Below, piece by piece: positions 52,572 through 62,284 of a DNA stretch of 64,000 bases. The stretch is taken from NCBI GenBank assembly GCA_030430565.1, contig JAUIKS010000010.1, positions 124,001-188,000 on the forward strand, read 5' to 3'. Made by a program: the position numbers and the translations under genes. Every line of letters begins with the position of its first letter. The first letter of the stretch is position 1. Below the pieces are notes generated by a model that saw only the letters and a list, made by a program, of their open reading frames with translations, was not told the DNA's origin and did not search any database. The DNA is from Polyangia bacterium (GTDB taxonomy: Bacteria; Myxococcota_A; Polyangia; Nannocystales; Nannocystaceae).

Positions 52572-54260
52572 GTGTTCCACGACTTTCTGATTCTCGGCGG
52601 CGCCGGCCTCGTCGGCACGCAGGTGGTGCGGCACATCGTCAAGACCCTCGAGCCGCGGCGGGTCGTCGTCGCGTCGCTCATGGAGCACGAGGCCCGCAGC
52701 GCGTGCACGGCCTACGAGCGCGAGTTCGGCGAGCGGATCAGCTTCGTGCCGGCGTGGGGCAACCTGTTCGTGCCCACGGCGCTGGCCCACGACACGCGCG
52801 CTGTGCTGATGGCCGACGAGGCGCGCCGCCGCCAGCTGCTCGACGCGGTGTACGGCGACTTCGAGGAGGCCTACCGCAAGAACCAGCTCGTGCAGATGGT
52901 CCGCCTGCACCGCCCCGAGGTCATCGTCGACGCGGTCAACACCGCGACCGGCTTCTCGTACCAGGACATCTTCGACGGCGCCGCGAAGGTCCGCAGCTGG
53001 ATCGGCAGCGAGGGCTTTGACGCGGCGGGGACCACCGACCTCGAGACCTTCCTGCTGTCGCAGTCGGTGCCCCAGCTGATCCGCCACGTCCGCTTCGTAC
53101 ACCGCGCGACCACCGAGTACGGCACGCGCGTCTACCTCAAGGTCGGGACCACGGGCACCGGCGGCATGGGCATGAACATCCCGTACACGCACTCCGAGGA
53201 CCGCCCGTCGAAGAAGCTGCTGGCGAAGAACGAGGCGGCCTTCGGCCACACGGGGCTGCTGTTTTTGCTCGCGCGCACCCCCAACGCGCCGATCGTGAAG
53301 GAGGTCAAGCCGGCCGCGATGATCGGCTACCGCGCGGTCAAGGTCCGCACGGTCAGCGATAAGCATCGCAACAGCGAGCTGTACCGCCCGCGCGAGATCA
53401 AGCTCGCGTCCGGCTCGGTGCTCGAGCTGCGCGAGGACGACGGCGACTACGAGCGCGACGGCGAGCTCAACGTCGCGGTGGTCGACACCGGAGAGAACGG
53501 GGTGTTCACGCGCGGCGAGTTCTCGGCGATCACGGCGCTCGGGCAGATGGAGTACGTGACGCCCGAGGAGATCGCGCGCATCGTCGTCCGAGAGCTGCGC
53601 GGCGCGACCACCGGGCGCGACATCATCTCGGCGCTCGATGGCGCGGTGCTCGACCCCAGCTACAAGGCCGGCCTCGTGCGCGGCGTGGCGATGCAGGATC
53701 TCGAGGAGGTCGAGCGCCAGTCGCTGGCCGATCGCACCGGCGTGCCCTCGATCGCGCTCGGGCGCCTGGGCCCGCCCGAGCTGTCCAAGCTGCTGTTTGA
53801 GGGCGCGCTCCTGCAGGAGGTCTACGGCACGCTCGCGGCGATCGCCGAGGACAAGCGCGGCCTCGAGAGCATGGCGAACGCGCTCGCGGCCGCCCTCGAG
53901 TCGACGCAGGTCGCACGGATCGCGCCGTCGATCGGCATCCCGGTGCTCATGCCCGACGGCGCGTCGTTCCTCCGCGGGCCGCGGATCAACGTGCCTGAGC
54001 TGCTGGGTCACACCAGCGCCGTCACCCTGGCCGAGGCCGACATCGACCGCTACGCGAGCAAGGGCTGGATCGACCTGCGCCCGACCAACATGCAGCGCTG
54101 GCGCGGCCGCGCGGTGCGGATGATCCAGGCGCGCTCGGACCTGCGCGAGAGCGGCTCGGCGGCGGCGACGATCCAGTCGTACATGAACAACCGCTTCGAG
54201 ATCGGCGAGGTCGTCGCCTGGATCTTCAACAACGAGATGGAAGGCTATCGCGTCAAGTAG
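52572..54260 (+). CDS. NAD(P)-binding Rossmann protein of unknown function
   Basis: The 562-residue protein begins FHDFLILGGAGLVGTQVVRHI, a clear G-x-x-G-x-x-G dinucleotide-binding motif of extended-SDR/epimerase type. Its long remainder (for example TTGTGGMGMNIPYTHSEDRPSKKLL, ALDGAVLDPSYKAGLVRG) does not match a family I recognise. It lacks an obvious Y-x-x-x-K pair in the usual place. GTG preceded by GGGAGG six bases away is a much better start than an upstream GTG. It follows the HD-GYP gene by about 100 bp in the same direction and may belong to that operon. It overlaps the convergent next gene by 8 bp. Confidence 0.75.
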   Translation: MFHDFLILGGAGLVGTQVVRHIVKTLEPRRVVVASLMEHEARSACTAYEREFGERISFVPAWGNLFVPTALAHDTRAVLMADEARRRQLLDAVYGDFEEAYRKNQLVQMVRLHRPEVIVDAVNTATGFSYQDIFDGAAKVRSWIGSEGFDAAGTTDLETFLLSQSVPQLIRHVRFVHRATTEYGTRVYLKVGTTGTGGMGMNIPYTHSEDRPSKKLLAKNEAAFGHTGLLFLLARTPNAPIVKEVKPAAMIGYRAVKVRTVSDKHRNSELYRPREIKLASGSVLELREDDGDYERDGELNVAVVDTGENGVFTRGEFSAITALGQMEYVTPEEIARIVVRELRGATTGRDIISALDGAVLDPSYKAGLVRGVAMQDLEEVERQSLADRTGVPSIALGRLGPPELSKLLFEGALLQEVYGTLAAIAEDKRGLESMANALAAALESTQVARIAPSIGIPVLMPDGASFLRGPRINVPELLGHTSAVTLAEADIDRYASKGWIDLRPTNMQRWRGRAVRMIQARSDLRESGSAAATIQSYMNNRFEIGEVVAWIFNNEMEGYRVK

Positions 54261-55839
54261 CGTCGGCGCTCGTGTCGAGCGTCGGCGTCGGCTCAGGACG
54301 GGTCGCGGCGTGCAGCTGGAGGCCCGCCCAGGCCCACAGCGCCAGCAGCGGCGCGAGGCTGAGCGGACCCGGTAAGCCGAGCAGGCGGCCGAGGTTTGTG
54401 GCGCCGCCGTAGTTGCTGATCGCGCCGCTGAGCAGCCGCGGCCAGGCGAAGCCGTAGAGCGGATCGCCAAAGCGCGGGGCCTCGGGCGCGGCGGCCGTGG
54501 CGACCGTGATCTGGAGCGCCGAGATCCCGGCGAGGACCCAGTACGTCCGCGGGACAGCGCGCAGCGCCGGCGCGAGCCCGAGGGCGAGGAAGGGGAGCAT
54601 CGGGACGCAGTGCCGGGGTCCCAGCGCGGCCCCGCCGTCCCACATGTAGTAGCCGCTGTTGAGCAGGAGGTAGTAGCTCACGAGCGCGAGCGCGAGGGCG
54701 GCGAGCGCCCGCCGCGGGTACGCGCGCTCGATGTCTTTTTCAGGGTCTTTCTGAGGGTCTTTGAAAAACGCGAGCGCAGGAGGCAGCGCGCGGCGCAGCT
54801 GCATCACGAGCCCCCACAGCGCGAGCAGGAGCACCGGCGAGAGGTACAGCAGACCGCGGTAGCGACCGAACAGGATCGCGTGGGTGACGGAGAGGTCCGG
54901 GGCGTGGATCCCGTAGCGGACCCGCATGCCCTCGGCGAACTCCGGCAGGTAGACAAAGTCGTAGCCGGTCTTGAGCGGCCCGCCGAAGGCCGCGAGGTGG
55001 TAGAGCGCGAGCAGCCCCGCCCACGGCAGCCCGCCGAGGATGAGCTGCAGCGTGAAGCGGAGCCCGCGGTGCCAGAGCGCGAAGCCGGTGAGCATGACCA
55101 CCGGGATCGCGGCCGGGTACTCACACAGCACCGCCCAGCCGAGGCTCGCGCCGGCGGCGAGAGCTGGCCACCACGTCGCGCTCGCGCGCTCGCGCGTGAG
55201 CACGATCAGCGCGAGCGCGATCAGCAAGAAGTCGGCGCACAGCTGGTGCCCGTAGAACACGCTGCTGTAGGCGAGCGCCGGGGTCGCGACGCCGTAGGTC
55301 GCGGTCACCCACAGGGCGGCGCGGCGGTCTCCGGCGGTCTGCCGCAGGCCCAGGAGGTAGAGCGCCACCAGGCCGAAGGCGGCGACCAGCGAGGTCGTCA
55401 GCAGCCGGCACAGGTAGAGGCCGACCCGGAACGCCTGGTTGTAGACGAGGCGATCGCCGGGCCGCATGTCCTCGGGGTCGACGCGCACGCCGGCGGCCAG
55501 CTCCGCCGGCTTCGTCGACAGCACTTCGAAGCCCGGCGGCTCGCCGCCGGTGAGCTGTGAGAGCTTGTGTACGACCGCGTAGCCGGGGACCGCGAGCATC
55601 GAGGTCCCGGGCGCCTTGTCGCTGTAGAAGTGCCCGTCGCGGTAGCTCTTGTCGCCGGTCGTCGCGTGCGCGTCGTCGATGGTCGCGCTGCCGCGCTCGA
55701 CGAGCGCGCGGGTCAGGGCGAAGCGCGAGTTTTGGTTCCACGCGGGCGGGCTGACGAAGTAGCCGTAGGTCACGAAGGCCGCGAGCGCCAGCGGACCGAG
55801 CACGGTCCGTTCGCTCCACAGCCGCGCGGCGATCCCCAT
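54253..55839 (-). CDS. GT-C-like polytopic membrane protein
   Basis: The 528-residue protein has ten or more hydrophobic helices. An N-terminal periplasmic loop contains NQNSRFALTRALVERGSATIDD and DKSYRDGHFYSDKAPGTSMLAVP, typical of GT39-like or DUF2029-like membrane glycosyltransferases or their uncharacterised relatives. The acidic residues could serve catalysis. A loop near residue 365 has three K-D-P/K-D-I steps encoded by 12-bp repeats. It is followed upstream by a kinase gene 28 bp away in the same orientation, so the two may be co-transcribed. Confidence 0.68.
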   Translation of the reverse strand: MGIAARLWSERTVLGPLALAAFVTYGYFVSPPAWNQNSRFALTRALVERGSATIDDAHATTGDKSYRDGHFYSDKAPGTSMLAVPGYAVVHKLSQLTGGEPPGFEVLSTKPAELAAGVRVDPEDMRPGDRLVYNQAFRVGLYLCRLLTTSLVAAFGLVALYLLGLRQTAGDRRAALWVTATYGVATPALAYSSVFYGHQLCADFLLIALALIVLTRERASATWWPALAAGASLGWAVLCEYPAAIPVVMLTGFALWHRGLRFTLQLILGGLPWAGLLALYHLAAFGGPLKTGYDFVYLPEFAEGMRVRYGIHAPDLSVTHAILFGRYRGLLYLSPVLLLALWGLVMQLRRALPPALAFFKDPQKDPEKDIERAYPRRALAALALALVSYYLLLNSGYYMWDGGAALGPRHCVPMLPFLALGLAPALRAVPRTYWVLAGISALQITVATAAAPEAPRFGDPLYGFAWPRLLSGAISNYGGATNLGRLLGLPGPLSLAPLLALWAWAGLQLHAATRPEPTPTLDTSADAT

Positions 55840-55867
55840 GGCTCGGCTCGTCTCGCTACGCGTTTAA

Positions 55868-56815
55868 TCAGCGAGTGATCGCGCCCGCGACCAGGGCCGC
55901 GAGCTGGGCGCGCGCCTGCTCGGCGGAGCGGGCCTCGGGGGACTGCGCGAGGCGCTGCAGCATCTGGTACGCGCCCGAGTAGCGGCGCGAGGGGTCGCGG
56001 TCCAGGTTCTTGCGCACGATCTCGCTGAGCTTGGAGGACAGCCCCGTGACGCGGCGTCCGGAGTGGCTGATGTCGAAGCGGACGATCGCGTCCATGGTCT
56101 TGAGCTCGGTCTCGGCCTTGAAGCAGCGCTGGCCCTTGAGCATCTCCCACAGGATCACGGCCATGCTGAAGAGGTCGGAGAGCGGCGTCGCGTCGGTGGT
56201 GCCGATGATGCGCTCGGGCGCCATGTAGGCTTTCTGCCCCGTCTGACCCATGTCGTGCTCTGGCGCGAGCCAGGCGCCGCGCGCCGAGTTGTAGTCGACG
56301 AGCAACACGTCGCCGTGGCGCGAGAGCACGACGTTGCTCGGCGCGATGTCGCGGTGGACGAGGCCGAGGGGCGTCTCGACCCCGGTCGCGCGATCGAGGT
56401 GCGCGAAGCCGTGGACGTAGCGCAGCGCGTCCGCGAGCTGGCCCATGATGTAGACCGCGATCTCCTTGCTGAGCCCCCGCGGCGCGTTCTCGTGGTGCCC
56501 GAGCAGCGTCGCCAGGTCGACGCCCTCGATGTAGTCCATGACGATGTAGCGGATCCCGTCGACGACGCCCTCCTCGTGGACTGAGGGGATCGCCGGGTGG
56601 TTGAACGCGCTCAGCAGCGCGATCTCGTGTTCGAACTGCGCGCGCAGGTGCTCGGCCGCCTCGCCCGTCGCCGGCAGGAGCAGCTTCACGAGGTAGGCCG
56701 GCGTCTCCGCGTGCTCCGTGTCGTTATGATGACGCGCGGTGTACACCCGGGAGGCGACCCCGTGGGACGGCAAGGGCGCGACGAGGGAGAAGTTGCCGAT
56801 CCGCTGCTGCAGCAT
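55868..56815 (-). CDS. Atypical Ser/Thr protein kinase with DYN in place of DFG
   Basis: The 315-residue protein is a stand-alone kinase domain: candidate ATP lysine K44 in YLVKLLLP, catalytic loop H154-R-D156-I-A-P-S-N161, APERIIG and R-x-YSGAYQML at the end. The glycine loop is poor (PLPSHGVASRVY), the K of D-x-K-x-x-N is Ala, and the Mg2+-binding motif is D174-Y-N, so Phe-Gly are replaced though Asp is kept. It may be weakly active or a pseudokinase. No membrane or sensor domain is present. It is divergent from the MerR gene. Confidence 0.85.
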   Translation of the reverse strand: MLQQRIGNFSLVAPLPSHGVASRVYTARHHNDTEHAETPAYLVKLLLPATGEAAEHLRAQFEHEIALLSAFNHPAIPSVHEEGVVDGIRYIVMDYIEGVDLATLLGHHENAPRGLSKEIAVYIMGQLADALRYVHGFAHLDRATGVETPLGLVHRDIAPSNVVLSRHGDVLLVDYNSARGAWLAPEHDMGQTGQKAYMAPERIIGTTDATPLSDLFSMAVILWEMLKGQRCFKAETELKTMDAIVRFDISHSGRRVTGLSSKLSEIVRKNLDRDPSRRYSGAYQMLQRLAQSPEARSAEQARAQLAALVAGAITR

Positions 56816-56971
56816 GGTGGATGAGTGTGCATGGCGGTGATCCCGGTGACAAGCGGGCCCGAGCGGCCTGTGTTAGGGCTTAGCGCAGTGGCGGATCACC
56901 AGTCAGGAGTCGACGTCGACGGTCGCGCGGCCCCGCAGCCCAGGGCTCTCGCGGGCGGAGGAGCAGCGTTG

Positions 56972-57703
56972 ATGACGATCGATGAGATCGCCGAGGCGAC
57001 CAAAATTCCTGGTCGCACGATCCGATACTACCAGTCGCGCGGCGCGCTCATGCCACCCGAGATACGCGGAAGGGTCGCGTTCTACGGACCGCAGCACGTC
57101 GAGCGGCTCGAGCTGATCCACCAGCTCAAGCAGCGCGGGCTCCGGATTCGGGCGATCGCCGACCTGGTCGCGCGTCTGCAGGCGGGCGGCTACGACCTCG
57201 CCGAGTGGCTCGGGATCGAGGAGACCCTGCAGGCCGCGTGGGTCGAGGATCATCCGCGCTCGATCACCGACGCCGCGCTGCAGCGCATGCTCGGCGGCGA
57301 CGCGCGGCCTGGCTTGCGGGGGGAGCTCGAGCGGATCGGGCTCGTGGCGCGGGACGGCGAGCGGTGGACGATCGTCAGCCCCGGGCTCTTGAAGGTCACG
57401 CTGAAGCTCGAGGGCGCGGGCGTGCAGCTCCCGCTCGCGTCGGCGGCCTTCATGATCATGCAGAAGCACCTGCGCGAGGCCGCCGGGGAGCTCGCGGCGT
57501 TCTTCAGCGAGCACCGCGACGAGGCCTTCGGCAGCGAGCCCTCGGCGGAGCGGCTCGACGGTGTGTTCGCCGCGCTCCGGCCCGCAGCGCTGGCGAGCGT
57601 GCGTCTCGTTTTCGCCCGGGAGATGGAGGCGCGACTGCGCGAGATGGTGCGAACTGGTGAGGTCGCGCGCGCGTCCAATGCACAGCCCGACGCGCAATCG
57701 TGA
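56972..57703 (+). CDS. MerR-family transcriptional regulator
   Basis: The 243-residue regulator has an N-terminal MerR winged helix (TIDEIAEATKIPGRTIRYYQSRGALMPPE) and FYGPQHVERLELIHQLKQRGLRI. A larger-than-usual C-terminal region (about 80-243) follows without the cysteines of metal sensors, so the effector may be a small molecule or stress signal. The ATG has GGAGGAG nine bases upstream. It precedes the OprP-like porin gene by about 120 bp in the same direction. Confidence 0.85.
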   Translation: MTIDEIAEATKIPGRTIRYYQSRGALMPPEIRGRVAFYGPQHVERLELIHQLKQRGLRIRAIADLVARLQAGGYDLAEWLGIEETLQAAWVEDHPRSITDAALQRMLGGDARPGLRGELERIGLVARDGERWTIVSPGLLKVTLKLEGAGVQLPLASAAFMIMQKHLREAAGELAAFFSEHRDEAFGSEPSAERLDGVFAALRPAALASVRLVFAREMEARLREMVRTGEVARASNAQPDAQS

Positions 57704-57822
57704 GCGCAGGGGCGCTGCAGCGCGCGCTCGATCGCGCGTGTGGCAAATGCTGCTGAGGCGTTGCACGATCGCGGCCTCGGATCCGGGATAACTCGCTCGT
57801 CTCGAGACCGAGGGCGCTGCGG

Positions 57823-59262
57823 ATGAGTTCGACCTGCTTCATGGCTGCCTGGCTGTTCGTCGGCGCCGCCGGGCCTGCGGAGGGCGCCTCGGAGGGGGCG
57901 GGCGTCGCTCGAGCGACGCCGTCGGTCGACGCCGCGCCCGCCGCTGTCGCGGATGATGACGGCGACGACGACGACGACGGCGGCGCCCTGCTCGAGACCA
58001 AGCCGCCCGCGCCGCCGCCGGCTGACGAGCACCCCGACACCGTGCCCGAGGCCGACAAGCAGCTGCAGTTCGCGACCCACGCGCTCGACGACGAGGCCGG
58101 CGTCTACTTCAAGCCCGGCACCGGCCTCGTCATGCAGAGCAAGAACAAGCTGTTCAAGCTCGCGCCGCGGCTGCGCGTGCAGTTCCTCGACACCGTCAGG
58201 GTCAACACCCCGGTAGCGAACCCGCACAGCGTCGATCACTCGTTTCAGATCCGGCGCGCGCGGCTGCAGTTCGGCGGTCACGCCTTCGGTCAGCACAACA
58301 AGTACAAGCTAGAGATCGCGATGTCGCCGCGCGACCTCGGGATGACCGACGGCGTCGTCACCAAGAGCCCGCTGCTCACCTGGTACGTCGAGTTCGACTA
58401 CCTGCGCGACCTGACGCTGCGCGTCGGGCAGTACAAGATCCCCTACAGCCGCCAGCGCGTCGTCTCGTCGGGCAACTTGGAGTTCGTCGACCGCACGCTC
58501 GCGAACGGCGAGTTCAACCTCGATCGCGACATCGGCGTCGACCTCCGCTCGAACGACCTGGGCGGCCTGGGCGGGCGGTTGCGCTACTACCTGGGCCTCT
58601 ACGTCGGCGAGGGGCGGGATCACTATCAGACCGAGTCGCTCAGCGACCCCGACGCGCAGGCCGGCGGCCTGATGTACCTGGCGCGCGTCGAGCTGCTGCC
58701 GATGGGGAAGTTTCAGGACTACTCCGAGGTGGACTTCGCCCGCGGCAAGATGCCGCGCCTGAGCCTGGGCGCCGCCTACGCGTACCTCGACGAGGCCAAG
58801 CGCGTGCGCGGGATCCTGGGCGCGCGGCCCGAGGACGGCGGGACGACCGACTACCACAACGTCACCGCCGACTTCCTGTTTAAGTGGACAGGTATGACGA
58901 TCCTGCAGGAGTTCTACTGGCGTCGAGGCTCGCGCAACCCCGGCGACGCGATCGTCGTCGACGAGGACGGCGTGGAGTCTCCGGCGCCGATCACCGCGCC
59001 GCGCACCGGGCTCGGCTGGAGCGTGCAGATCGGCTACCTGATCCCGCGGACTCGGCTCGGCGTCGGCGTCCGCTACAGCCAGGCGCGAGCGTTCGGGGCT
59101 GAGACCTCGCTGACCGACAAGGACGATGTCGGCGGCGCGCTCAGCTACTACATCGCCGGCCACCCGCTCAAGCTCCAGCTCGACTACCACCACCTCCGCG
59201 ACGACGGCTTCGCCGGCGGCTTCTCGGACATCATCCGCGTTCAGCTGCAGTTCGCGTACTGA
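57823..59262 (+). CDS. OprP/OprO-like phosphate-selective porin
   Basis: The 479-residue protein has a short signal, a ~55-residue Ala/Pro/Asp-rich periplasmic arm, and a porin beta-barrel. The barrel shows FQIRRARLQFGGHAFG, YVEFDYLRDLTLRVGQYKIPYSRQ and a C-terminal strand ending in Q-F-A-Y, the aromatic outer-membrane sorting signal. The family forms anion-selective channels, often for phosphate or polyphosphate. Position directly before pstC supports phosphate. Confidence 0.83.
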   Translation: MSSTCFMAAWLFVGAAGPAEGASEGAGVARATPSVDAAPAAVADDDGDDDDDGGALLETKPPAPPPADEHPDTVPEADKQLQFATHALDDEAGVYFKPGTGLVMQSKNKLFKLAPRLRVQFLDTVRVNTPVANPHSVDHSFQIRRARLQFGGHAFGQHNKYKLEIAMSPRDLGMTDGVVTKSPLLTWYVEFDYLRDLTLRVGQYKIPYSRQRVVSSGNLEFVDRTLANGEFNLDRDIGVDLRSNDLGGLGGRLRYYLGLYVGEGRDHYQTESLSDPDAQAGGLMYLARVELLPMGKFQDYSEVDFARGKMPRLSLGAAYAYLDEAKRVRGILGARPEDGGTTDYHNVTADFLFKWTGMTILQEFYWRRGSRNPGDAIVVDEDGVESPAPITAPRTGLGWSVQIGYLIPRTRLGVGVRYSQARAFGAETSLTDKDDVGGALSYYIAGHPLKLQLDYHHLRDDGFAGGFSDIIRVQLQFAY

Positions 59263-59577
59263 GGCGCAGCGTCAGCGACGTCGGGCGTCGTGATATGACG
59301 GCCGCGTCCCCGCGTGTTACACAGGCGTCACGCGTGTAGGGGAGGCTCGCGCGCCGTGAGCACAGTCCCACCTCGCGGGGGAGAAACGGCACGGAAACAC
59401 TCAGACAAGCGCGTGGTCCAGTGGTACCTCGCTCCCGGGTCGCCTGTCCGTCGAGACAACTCGCAGCTCCACGGAGACGAGACCTTTCGATGCGCGCGGA
59501 GCCCATCCTGGAAGCGCGCGGGCGCGGGCGCGGGCGCGGCGGCGTCTAGGCGCCCAGAACACGAGGAGGTCGGCACG
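59263..59577. other. Gap between porin and pstC, 315 bp
   Basis: It holds a Pho-box-like direct repeat near its start and a GC-rich gcgggc run before pstC. The pstC frame is open through most of it but the sequence has no resemblance to PstC. No gene is called here. Confidence 0.5.
59314..59331 (+). promoter_or_regulatory. Pho-box-like direct repeat upstream of pstC
   Basis: The sequence gtgttac-acag-gcgtcac is a heptamer pair with the 11-bp periodicity of the PhoB box (CTGTCAT-n4-CTGTCAT). Each heptamer matches four of seven consensus positions, so the call rests on spacing and context. Confidence 0.35.
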
Positions 59578-60516
59578 GTGGCGAACGAGCAGCGACGGTC
59601 AGGCGCTCCCGACATGCGGAGGCGGGCCGACGCGCGCGCGCGTGAGCGCGTCATCGAGCTCTTGCTGACCGGCTGCGGGCTCGTCTCGATCGTCACGACC
59701 GCGGCGATCCTCGGCGTCCTGCTGTACGAGTCGGCCGGCTTCTTCGCCGAGCTCTCGATCGCCGAGTTTCTGCTCGACACGAATTGGGCGCCGCTGTCTG
59801 ACGAGCCACGCTTCGGGATCTGGCCGCTGATCGCCGGCACCGCGCTGACCTCCGCGATCGCGATCGCGGTCGCGTTGCCCTTCGGGCTGCTCGCGGCGAT
59901 CTACCTCAGCGAATTTGCGAGCGCGCGCCGGCGCGCGCTGCTCAAGCCCGCGCTCGAGCTCCTCGCCGGCGTCCCGACGATCGTCTACGGCTACTTCGCG
60001 CTGGTGGTGTTGACGCCGGCGCTGCAGCGGGTGATCCCCGGGCTCGCCGGCTACAACGCGCTGAGCCCCGGGATCATCATGGGCGTGATGATCACGCCGA
60101 TGATCTGCGCGCTCTCCGAGGACGCGATCTTCGCGGTCCCGGACAGCCTGCGCGAGGGCGCCTACGCGCTGGGGGCGGGCAAGCTCTCGACCGTGTTCCG
60201 CGTCGTCTTGCCGACCGCGTTCTCGGGCGTCGCGGCCTCGGTGGTCCTCGCGATCTCGCGGGCGGTCGGCGAGACCATGATCGTCGCGATCGCGGCGGGC
60301 CATCAGCCGCAGCTGACGCTGGATCCGCGGGAGAGCGTCGAGACCATGACGACCTACATGGTCCAGGTCGGGCTCGACGACGCGCCGGCCGGGACCCTCG
60401 AGTACAAGACCCTGTTCGTCGTCGGCGCGGCCCTGTTCGTCATGACGCTCCTGATCAACCTGCTGAGCCAGCGGCTCGCGCGGCGTCTCCGGGAGGGGGG
60501 CTCGCGTGGCGCTTAA
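59578..60516 (+). CDS. pstC: Phosphate ABC transporter permease PstC
   Basis: The 312-residue inner-membrane permease has six hydrophobic helices and PstC signatures: [44 protein letters not shown] and the EAA-type loop [24 protein letters not shown]. It ends with [16 protein letters not shown]. With PstA it forms the channel for high-affinity phosphate import. GAGGAGG eight bases before GTG fixes the start. It overlaps pstA by 11 bp. Confidence 0.93.
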   Translation: MANEQRRSGAPDMRRRADARARERVIELLLTGCGLVSIVTTAAILGVLLYESAGFFAELSIAEFLLDTNWAPLSDEPRFGIWPLIAGTALTSAIAIAVALPFGLLAAIYLSEFASARRRALLKPALELLAGVPTIVYGYFALVVLTPALQRVIPGLAGYNALSPGIIMGVMITPMICALSEDAIFAVPDSLREGAYALGAGKLSTVFRVVLPTAFSGVAASVVLAISRAVGETMIVAIAAGHQPQLTLDPRESVETMTTYMVQVGLDDAPAGTLEYKTLFVVGAALFVMTLLINLLSQRLARRLREGGSRGA

Positions 60517-61408
60517 CCGGGAGCGCGGGGTCAGGGCCGCGCCGTCGAGCCGCGCGCTCGAGCGCGCGTTCGCGGGGCTCTGCCTCGCGGCGGTGTTGCT
60601 GCCGATCGCGCTGCTGCTCGCGCTGCTGGGCGACGTGCTCTACGACGGCCTCAGCCGGCTCGACTGGGCGTTCGTGACCAGCAGCTCCGCCCGTCCACTC
60701 GCGCGCGCTGGCGTGCTCGCGGGCCTTGTCGGCAGCCTCTACCTCGTCGGCCTGACCGCCTTGATCGCGCTCCCACTCGGCGTCGGCGCGGCGCTCTACC
60801 TCGAGGAGTACGGTCGCGGACGCCTGGCGCGGATCATCGAGCTCAACATCTCGAACCTCGCCGGTATGCCCTCGATCCTCTACGGCCTGCTCGGCCTCGA
60901 GGTGTTCGCGCGCACGCTGGCGCTGGGCCGCAGCCTGATCGCGGGCGCGCTGATGATGGCGCTCGTGGTCATGCCGATCGTCATCCTGTCGACGCGCGAG
61001 GCGCTCCGCGCCGTGCCGCCGTCGCTGCGCGAGGCCGGGCTCGCGCTGGGCGCCACGCGCTGGCAGGTGATCCGCCAGCTCGTCCTCCCGATGTCGTTGC
61101 CGGGGATCGTGACGGGCGCGAGCCTCGCGATCTCGCGGGCGATCGGCGCGGCCGCGCCGCTGATCGTGCTGGGCGCGCTGACCTCCGTCGACGTCCTGCC
61201 GACCGGGCTGCGCTCGGCCTTCACGGCGCTGCCGGTTCAGATCTTCGACTGGATCGGCCGGCCGGAGGCCGAGTTCAGGCGCAGCGCGGCGGCGGGTATC
61301 GTCTTGCTGCTGCTCATGCTGCTGCTGATCAACGGGCTGGCGCTCTACCTTCGCGCTTTCCTTCACGCTTTCCTTCGCAACGCGCTTCAAGGGCGGGCGC
61401 GATCGTGA
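60506..61408 (+). CDS. pstA: Phosphate ABC transporter permease PstA
   Basis: The 300-residue permease pairs with PstC. Motifs include [42 protein letters not shown] and the EAA loop [23 protein letters not shown], then [17 protein letters not shown]. The C-terminus has two [14 protein letters not shown] steps encoded by a 12-bp repeat. The GTG start overlaps pstC, and its stop overlaps the pstB start by four bases. Confidence 0.93.
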   Translation: MALNRERGVRAAPSSRALERAFAGLCLAAVLLPIALLLALLGDVLYDGLSRLDWAFVTSSSARPLARAGVLAGLVGSLYLVGLTALIALPLGVGAALYLEEYGRGRLARIIELNISNLAGMPSILYGLLGLEVFARTLALGRSLIAGALMMALVVMPIVILSTREALRAVPPSLREAGLALGATRWQVIRQLVLPMSLPGIVTGASLAISRAIGAAAPLIVLGALTSVDVLPTGLRSAFTALPVQIFDWIGRPEAEFRRSAAAGIVLLLLMLLLINGLALYLRAFLHAFLRNALQGRARS

Positions 61409-62190
61409 CGCTGGGCGACGTGGGCCACGACGAGGCGAAGATCAGCGTCCGCGAGCTGGACGCTTGGTTCGGCGCCACCCATGTCGTGAAGCGGGTGTCG
61501 ATGGACATCCCGGCGAACCAGATCACCGCGGTGATCGGCCCGTCGGGCTGCGGCAAGTCGACCTTCGTGCGCTGCCTGAACCGCATGCACGAGTGCACCC
61601 CCGGCGCGCGCATGGAGGGACGCGTCGAGCTCGAGGGCGTCAACGTCTACGCGGACGACATCGACCCGGTGCTCGTGCGTCGGCGCGTCGGCATGGTGTT
61701 TCAGAAGCCGAACCCGTTCCCGATGATGTCGATCCGCGACAACGTGCTCGCGGGCATGACCCTCACCGGCGCGCGCCCGCGCGGGCGCGCGGCGGACGAG
61801 CGGGTCGAGCGAGCGCTGCGCGGCGCGGCGCTCTGGGACGAGGTCAAAGACCGCCTGCACAGGCGCGGCGTCAGCCTCTCGGGCGGTCAGCAGCAGCGCC
61901 TTTGCATCGCGCGCGCGCTCGCGGTCGAGCCCGAGGTCTTGCTGATGGACGAGCCCTGCTCCGCGCTCGACCCGATCGCCACGACGCGGATCGAGGACTT
62001 GATGCACAGCCTGCGCGAGCGCTACACGATCGTGATCGTCACGCACAACCTCCAGCAGGCCGCGCGCGTCTCGCAGAAGACCGCGTTCTTCTACTCCGGG
62101 GATCTGATCGAGTTCTCGGAGACCGACACGATCTTCACCTCGCCGCGGGACAAGCGGACGGAGGACTACATCACCGGGAAATTCGGCTGA
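61405..62190 (+). CDS. pstB: Phosphate ABC transporter ATPase PstB
   Basis: The 261-residue ATPase has Walker A GPSGCGKS (45-52), PstB-typical RCLNRMHE, Q-loop [12 protein letters not shown], signature [15 protein letters not shown] and Walker [14 protein letters not shown]. It drives phosphate import through PstC/PstA. The GTG start overlaps pstA by four bases, showing tight coupling. Confidence 0.95.
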   Translation: MTLGDVGHDEAKISVRELDAWFGATHVVKRVSMDIPANQITAVIGPSGCGKSTFVRCLNRMHECTPGARMEGRVELEGVNVYADDIDPVLVRRRVGMVFQKPNPFPMMSIRDNVLAGMTLTGARPRGRAADERVERALRGAALWDEVKDRLHRRGVSLSGGQQQRLCIARALAVEPEVLLMDEPCSALDPIATTRIEDLMHSLRERYTIVIVTHNLQQAARVSQKTAFFYSGDLIEFSETDTIFTSPRDKRTEDYITGKFG

Positions 62191-62209
62191 TCGTCGCCGC
62201 GACGTCGAG

Positions 62210-62218
62210 TTATCCACA
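62210..62218 (+). other. Perfect DnaA box ttatccaca
   Basis: The 9-mer matches the classic DnaA-binding consensus exactly and lies in the 94-bp gap between pstB and phoU. I saw no second box or AT-rich unwinding region nearby, so it is not an origin on this evidence. It could let DnaA influence phoU expression or be chance. Confidence 0.4.
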
Positions 62219-62284
62219 GGTCGCGTCACGCCGCGCCGCCGCCGGAAAATTCGCCCGCGATCTGAGCTATACGGAGGCGAGGCG

